From: CALJIC01 sp039805565 | GTDB lineage: Bacteria; Chloroflexota; Chloroflexia; Chloroflexales; Roseiflexaceae | Direction of reading: 5' to 3' | DNA: 19,518 nucleotides | Assembly: GCA_039805565.1 (NCBI GenBank) | Contig: JBDLTZ010000317.1 | Coordinates: forward strand, 1 to 19,518 | Shown: positions 16,140 through 19,518 of the stretch, one piece after another | Layout: each line of letters opens with the position of its first letter | How positions within the stretch are numbered: position 1 is the stretch's first letter | Notes under the pieces: model-generated | What the model saw: only the letters and a program-made list of their open reading frames with translations | Told to the model about the DNA's origin: nothing | Databases searched by the model: none | Program-made: the position numbers and the translations under genes

Positions 16140-16862
16140 ATGGCATCCAGGGTGATGAAAATCGTGCTCGCGCCGCGGGCAGCGTTTGGGCGTACCCGCC
16201 CGCTGATGATCGGCGGCTATGGAGCGCTCGGCCTGCTGCTGGTCGGCGTGCTCTGGTTCGCCATCGCGCAGCCGGTGCAAGTGCTGCCGCTCATGGGCCA
16301 GGCGCCGGCCTTCACCCTGACGGACGAGCACGGCGCGTGGCTCGGCGTCGAGGAGCTCGGCGGGCGCGTGCTGCTGGTCAGCTTCGGCTATGCCCGCTGC
16401 GGCGCCGCCTGCGAGCCGGTCCACCGCCGGCTGGGTGAGGTCCGAGGCGCGCTGGCCGAGGCGGGGCTCGCGGGCGACGGGGTGGTGATACTCACCATCA
16501 GCGTGGACCCGGCCGACACGCCGGACGTGCTGCGCGCCTACGCGGCCGAGCTCGGCGCCGGGGACGACACGTGGCGCCTGCTCACGGGAGCACCGCAGGA
16601 GGTCAAGGAGATCGTCGGGCGCGGCTTCAGCGTCTACTACGGCGCGCGCCAGCCAGGCGAAGCCGGGCCGCCGATCGAGCTGGACCAGCGGGTGGTGCTG
16701 GTGGACGGAACAGGGGAGATCCGCGCCGCCTACACCCCGGACCGCTTCGAGCCGTGGCGCGTCCTGCGCGACGTCGAGCTGGTGCGGCGCGAGGCGAGCA
16801 GCACGGGATGGCGGCGGCCGATATATGACATGGCCCACCTCTTCGTCTGCTATCCGGAGTAG
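16140..16862 (+). CDS. SCO1/SenC-like thioredoxin-fold protein
   Basis: Family members are membrane-anchored copper chaperones or thiol reductases that help assemble the CuA centre of terminal oxidases. The 240-aa protein has an N-terminal anchor helix (about residues 23-43) and a thioredoxin-like domain outside the membrane. The CxxxC motif is Cys87-GAA-Cys91, though the usual Pro after the second Cys is Glu92. The third copper ligand, a His a few residues before the VLVD strand, is missing: IELDQRVVLVD (179-189) has Leu181 and Gln183 there, and no His occurs nearby. It may therefore work as a thiol-disulfide protein rather than bind copper classically. There is no good ribosome-binding site before the ATG at 16140; Met6 (16155) is an alternative start. 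It is the first gene of the ba3 oxidase cluster, 132 bp before subunit IIa. Confidence 0.85.
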   Translation: MASRVMKIVLAPRAAFGRTRPLMIGGYGALGLLLVGVLWFAIAQPVQVLPLMGQAPAFTLTDEHGAWLGVEELGGRVLLVSFGYARCGAACEPVHRRLGEVRGALAEAGLAGDGVVILTISVDPADTPDVLRAYAAELGAGDDTWRLLTGAPQEVKEIVGRGFSVYYGARQPGEAGPPIELDQRVVLVDGTGEIRAAYTPDRFEPWRVLRDVELVRREASSTGWRRPIYDMAHLFVCYPE

Positions 16863-16994
16863 GCCTACGGCAGCGGCACGCCGCGCCCTCGACGGAGCAT
16901 GTGGCGGAGGCCGAAGAGGGCCCACTCTCCGTGAAGCAACCTTTTCTCGTCCAGTGAGCTTGGCCGGCAAGCACGTAAGGGAGGAATTCGACGA

Positions 16995-17183
16995 ATGGTT
17001 GACGACACCAAGAGGGACGAGCGCAAGGCGCCCTCGGCGCACGAGCCCGAGGACGAGCACGAGGCCCACCTGCTGCCCAAGGGCGCGCTGGTGATGATGC
17101 TGGCGTACCTGGCGCTGCTGACGCTGCTGTGGGTCCAGGTCTACCTGCAGCTGCTGACGAGTGGGGGGATACCGCGGACATGA
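16995..17183 (+). CDS. ba3-type cytochrome c oxidase small subunit IIa
   Basis: The 62-aa single-span membrane protein has a charged, Asp/Glu/Lys-rich cytoplasmic N-terminus (residues 1-29) and one hydrophobic helix (about 31-53, ALVMMLAYLALLTLLWVQVY). Size, topology and place directly before subunit II match the subunit IIa of Thermus-type ba3 oxidases, whose helix replaces one helix of the canonical two-span subunit II. GGGAGG (16979-16984) is a good ribosome-binding site. Its stop overlaps the next start in ATGA (17180-17183), so the two are translationally coupled. Confidence 0.8.
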   Translation: MVDDTKRDERKAPSAHEPEDEHEAHLLPKGALVMMLAYLALLTLLWVQVYLQLLTSGGIPRT

Positions 17184-17659
17184 ACAACAAGCAAGCCGCC
17201 TACCTATTCGAGATCGCCTGGATCCTGCCAAGCATCGCCGTCCCGATCGCGCTCCTCGTGGCGATCGTGCTGACCGCCTTCGCCGTCGGCATCGCGGTGC
17301 CGGGCGACGCCGGCCGCATCGACCCCAAGGCGATCAACACCACGGCGCCGTTCGACAAGCCCGGCCTGCGTGAGATCGCCCCCGGCAAGTACGAGGCCGC
17401 GGTCGTCGCCCAGGTGTTCAACTTCACCCCCGGTGAGCTCGAGGTGCCGGTGGGCTCGACGGTGACCTTCATGGTGACCAGCCGCGACGTCATCCATGGC
17501 TTCCAGATCAACGGCACGCCGATCAACGCGATGGTGATCCCGGGCCAGATCTCGAAGCTCACCACGCGCTTCGACCGGCCGGGCGAGTACCTGATCGTCT
17601 GCCACGAGTACTGCGGCGGCGGCCACCACCTGATGGCCGGCAAGGTGATCGTCAAGTAG
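17180..17659 (+). CDS. cbaB: ba3-type cytochrome c oxidase subunit II (CuA)
   Basis: Subunit II accepts electrons from a soluble donor at the dinuclear CuA centre on the outer side of the membrane and passes them to subunit I. The 159-aa product has a single N-terminal helix (about residues 14-38) and a cupredoxin domain. All CuA ligands are present: His106 (VIHGFQI), then Cys141, Cys145, His149 and Met152 in CHEYCGGGHHLM, with the same spacing as the Thermus ba3 enzyme. The ATG at 17180 is preferred over an in-frame start at 17129 because it gives the ATGA overlap with subunit IIa and avoids reading through that gene's helix. The single transmembrane span fits the separate IIa helix. Confidence 0.93.
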   Translation: MNNKQAAYLFEIAWILPSIAVPIALLVAIVLTAFAVGIAVPGDAGRIDPKAINTTAPFDKPGLREIAPGKYEAAVVAQVFNFTPGELEVPVGSTVTFMVTSRDVIHGFQINGTPINAMVIPGQISKLTTRFDRPGEYLIVCHEYCGGGHHLMAGKVIVK

Positions 17660-17691
17660 CCGGAGGCGCCTCTCCCCCACACGAGAGTAGC

Positions 17692-17741
17692 AGGGGCGTC
17701 CAGCCCCTCGCACCAAAGGTGAGCGTGAGGGGAAGCCCCTC
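17692..17741 (+). other. Two hairpins between subunit II and subunit I genes
   Basis: AGGGGC-GTCCA-GCCCCT (17692-17708) and GAGGGG-AAG-CCCCTC (17727-17741) are perfect 6-bp stems in the 148-bp gap. The arms share the same GGGG/CCCC core, so alternative pairing between hairpins is possible. They may stabilise or partly terminate the upstream message to set subunit ratios. There is no T-run. Confidence 0.45.
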
Positions 17742-17807
17742 GCAGAAAACCGTTCCAATCTCGCATGCTGCGCCTGCGCGCAGCCCTGTCTACAAGAGAG
17801 AGAACAT

Positions 17808-19496
17808 ATGGCGACTGCACGCGCGACCGGCGGCAGGCTGGTGGGCGCGCGGGGCGAGACCGATGTCTACGCCACCGAGAACCGCGTGACCGGCCTGAAC
17901 CTGCTGATAGCCTTCCTGGCACTGGCGATCGGCGGTCTGATGGGTGTCTTCCAGGCGCTCGAGTACAACAAAGTCGATGTGTACCCGGCCGTCAAGCCGG
18001 TGGTCAAGAGCTACTACCAGGGCCTGGCGCTGCACGGCGTGCTGAACGTGCTGGTGTTCACCACCTTCTTCATCATCGGCTGGCTGATGTTCATCGCCGC
18101 GCGCTCCTTCGGGCGGCCGCTCGCCAGCAAGAGGCTGATCTGGGGCACCTTCGGCGTTATGTCGGTGGGCCTGGTGCTGACGGCCATCCCGCTGCTCACC
18201 AACAACGCCACCGTGCTCTTCACCTTCTACCCGCCGCTCAAGGCCGACTTCCTCTTCTACTTCGGCCTGACGCTGGTGGTGGCCGGCACCTGGGGCCTGA
18301 TGGCCAACCTCGTGATGACCTACCGCGCCTGGCGAGCCGACAACCCGGGCGCGCGCACGCCGCTGGCCGCCTATATGGCGATGGTCACCATGGCGATGTG
18401 GACGATCTGCACCTTCGGCGTGGCCGTCGAGATGATCTTCCTGCTCATCCCGTGGTCGCTCGGGCTGGTGCAGGGCACCGACCCCGTCCTGGCGCGCACC
18501 CTGTTCTGGTTCACCGGCCACCCGATCGTCTACTTCTGGCTGCTGCCGGCCTATATCTCGTGGTACACGCTGGTGCCGCGGCAGGCGGGCGGCAAGCTCT
18601 TCAGCGAGCCGATGGCGCGCGTGTCGTTCATCCTGTTCCTGATCCTCTCGACCCCCATCGGTCTGCACCACCAGATCACCGACCCGGGCATCTCGGAGAT
18701 CTGGAAGCTGGTGCACGCGATCTTCACCTTCGCCGTCTTCTTCCCCAGCCTGCTCACCTTCTTCAACGTCATCGCCTCGCTCGAGTCCGGCGGGCGCGCA
18801 CGCGGCGGCGAAGGGTTCCTCGGCTGGATCTTCAAGCTTCCGTGGGGCAACCCGGCGCTCAGCGCCCAGCTCCTGGCGATGATCCTGTTCGCCTTCGGCG
18901 GCGCCGGCGGCCTGATCAACGCCTCGTACAACATCAACCTGGTGGTGCATAACACCGCCTGGATCTCGGGCCACTTCCACCTGACGGTCGGTACGGCGGT
19001 GACGCTCTCCTTCATGGGCATCACCTACTGGCTGGTGCCGCTGCTCACCAAGCGCCAGCTCTGGAGCCGCACGATGGCGCTGGTCCAGGGCTGGACCTGG
19101 TTCATCGGCATGGGCATCTTCTCCCACTTCATGCACACCCTCGGCCTGCTGGGCATGCCGCGCCGCACTCAGATCGGCGCCACGCCCTACCTGAAGCCCG
19201 AGTGGGAGGCGCTGATCCCGTTCGTGGCGGCTGGCGCGCTGATTATGTTCGTGAGCGCCGCGCTCTACTACGCCAATATGATCCTGACGATCACGGCCGG
19301 CAAGCGCCAGGAGGAGGGCCACGAGGTGCCGTTCGCCGCGGCTCAGTCCGGCCCCGAGGACGTCCCCGCCATCCTCGACAGGTGGAAGCCCTGGCTCGTG
19401 ATCGCGATCGTGCTGGTGCTGATCAACTACGCGCCGCTGCTCTACCAGCTCGTGACGACGTCGCCGTTTAATATCCCCGGCATGCGTTCCTGGTAG
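17808..19496 (+). CDS. cbaA: ba3-type cytochrome c oxidase subunit I
   Basis: This is the catalytic subunit of a B-family heme-copper oxygen reductase, reducing O2 to water and pumping protons. The 562-aa polytopic protein carries every metal ligand: His76 (LALHGVLN) and His391 for the low-spin heme; His238, His287 and His288 for CuB; and His389 (ISGHFH) for the high-spin heme. Tyr242, four residues after His238 in GHPIVYFW, is the cross-linked tyrosine. Most positions equal Thermus ba3 numbering plus five. The ATG at 17808 has AGAGAGAGA upstream, a modest ribosome-binding site. It is separated from subunit II by 148 bp with two hairpins but is clearly in the same cluster. No subunit III or cytochrome c gene follows within the remaining 22 bp. 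Confidence 0.95.
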   Translation: MATARATGGRLVGARGETDVYATENRVTGLNLLIAFLALAIGGLMGVFQALEYNKVDVYPAVKPVVKSYYQGLALHGVLNVLVFTTFFIIGWLMFIAARSFGRPLASKRLIWGTFGVMSVGLVLTAIPLLTNNATVLFTFYPPLKADFLFYFGLTLVVAGTWGLMANLVMTYRAWRADNPGARTPLAAYMAMVTMAMWTICTFGVAVEMIFLLIPWSLGLVQGTDPVLARTLFWFTGHPIVYFWLLPAYISWYTLVPRQAGGKLFSEPMARVSFILFLILSTPIGLHHQITDPGISEIWKLVHAIFTFAVFFPSLLTFFNVIASLESGGRARGGEGFLGWIFKLPWGNPALSAQLLAMILFAFGGAGGLINASYNINLVVHNTAWISGHFHLTVGTAVTLSFMGITYWLVPLLTKRQLWSRTMALVQGWTWFIGMGIFSHFMHTLGLLGMPRRTQIGATPYLKPEWEALIPFVAAGALIMFVSAALYYANMILTITAGKRQEEGHEVPFAAAQSGPEDVPAILDRWKPWLVIAIVLVLINYAPLLYQLVTTSPFNIPGMRSW

Positions 19497-19518
19497 CAGC
19501 CTCCTCTCCTCCCTGTGG

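Noticed and set aside
17790..19322. Minus-strand open frame of 510 codons antisense to subunit I.
   Set aside because: The composition is typical of antisense GC-rich DNA, and the other strand encodes every ligand of a ba3 oxidase subunit I.

Overview
The window reads as a high-GC bacterial chromosome segment. The best guess for the host is a filamentous, aerobic or facultative member of the Chloroflexota. This is inferred from four things: a Thermus-type ba3 oxidase cluster with a tiny subunit IIa, a YwiC-like gene beside a polytopic His-rich membrane protein, a radical SAM/SPASM relative of the heme-maturation family, and GC-rich dispersed hairpin repeats. No rRNA, tRNA, phage, transposase or CRISPR array is visible.

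Layout. Positions 1-4006: purA (minus) is divergent from a TerC-family membrane protein gene, which is followed by a type-2 (MOFRL) glycerate kinase. Positions 4007-4151 carry a tandem pair of REP-like GC hairpin repeats. Positions 4152-9234: aconitase acnA and then a 7TM-PAS-GAF-GGDEF diguanylate cyclase, both on the minus strand, each apparently with its own control region. Positions 9235-9610 hold no gene but contain a near-consensus sigma70 promoter for a class I aminotransferase (9611-10756). Next comes a radical SAM/SPASM gene that seems to have lost its whole middle in frame (10965-11486). Positions 11579-13518 are a minus-strand pair, a YwiC-like protein and a His-rich polytopic membrane protein (tentatively NnrS-like), divergent from heme A synthase ctaA (13735-14697). 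A Crp/Fnr-type dyad lies between them. A REC-HD-GYP response regulator (14853-15899, minus) is convergent with ctaA. Positions 16140-19496 form a terminal-oxidase operon: a SCO-like protein, subunit IIa, CuA subunit II and ba3-type subunit I.

How the genes fit together. The right half is respiration-centred. CtaA makes heme A for the ba3 oxidase, the SCO-like protein would serve CuA assembly or redox, and the YwiC/NnrS-like pair plus the Crp/Fnr dyad suggest oxygen- or nitric-oxide-responsive control. The protoheme farnesyltransferase (ctaB) expected to feed CtaA is not in the window. The window also encodes one enzyme of each sign for c-di-GMP, a GGDEF synthase with an inhibitory I-site and an HD-GYP hydrolase. 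The left half is housekeeping: purine synthesis, TCA cycle, glycerate phosphorylation and a putative metal exporter.

The items most worth a second look are the internally deleted radical SAM protein, a shared 7-bp tandem repeat family invading the coding sequences of the glycerate kinase and ctaA, a SCO protein without its copper-binding histidine, the Crp/Fnr dyad, and the REP-like elements on both sides of acnA.
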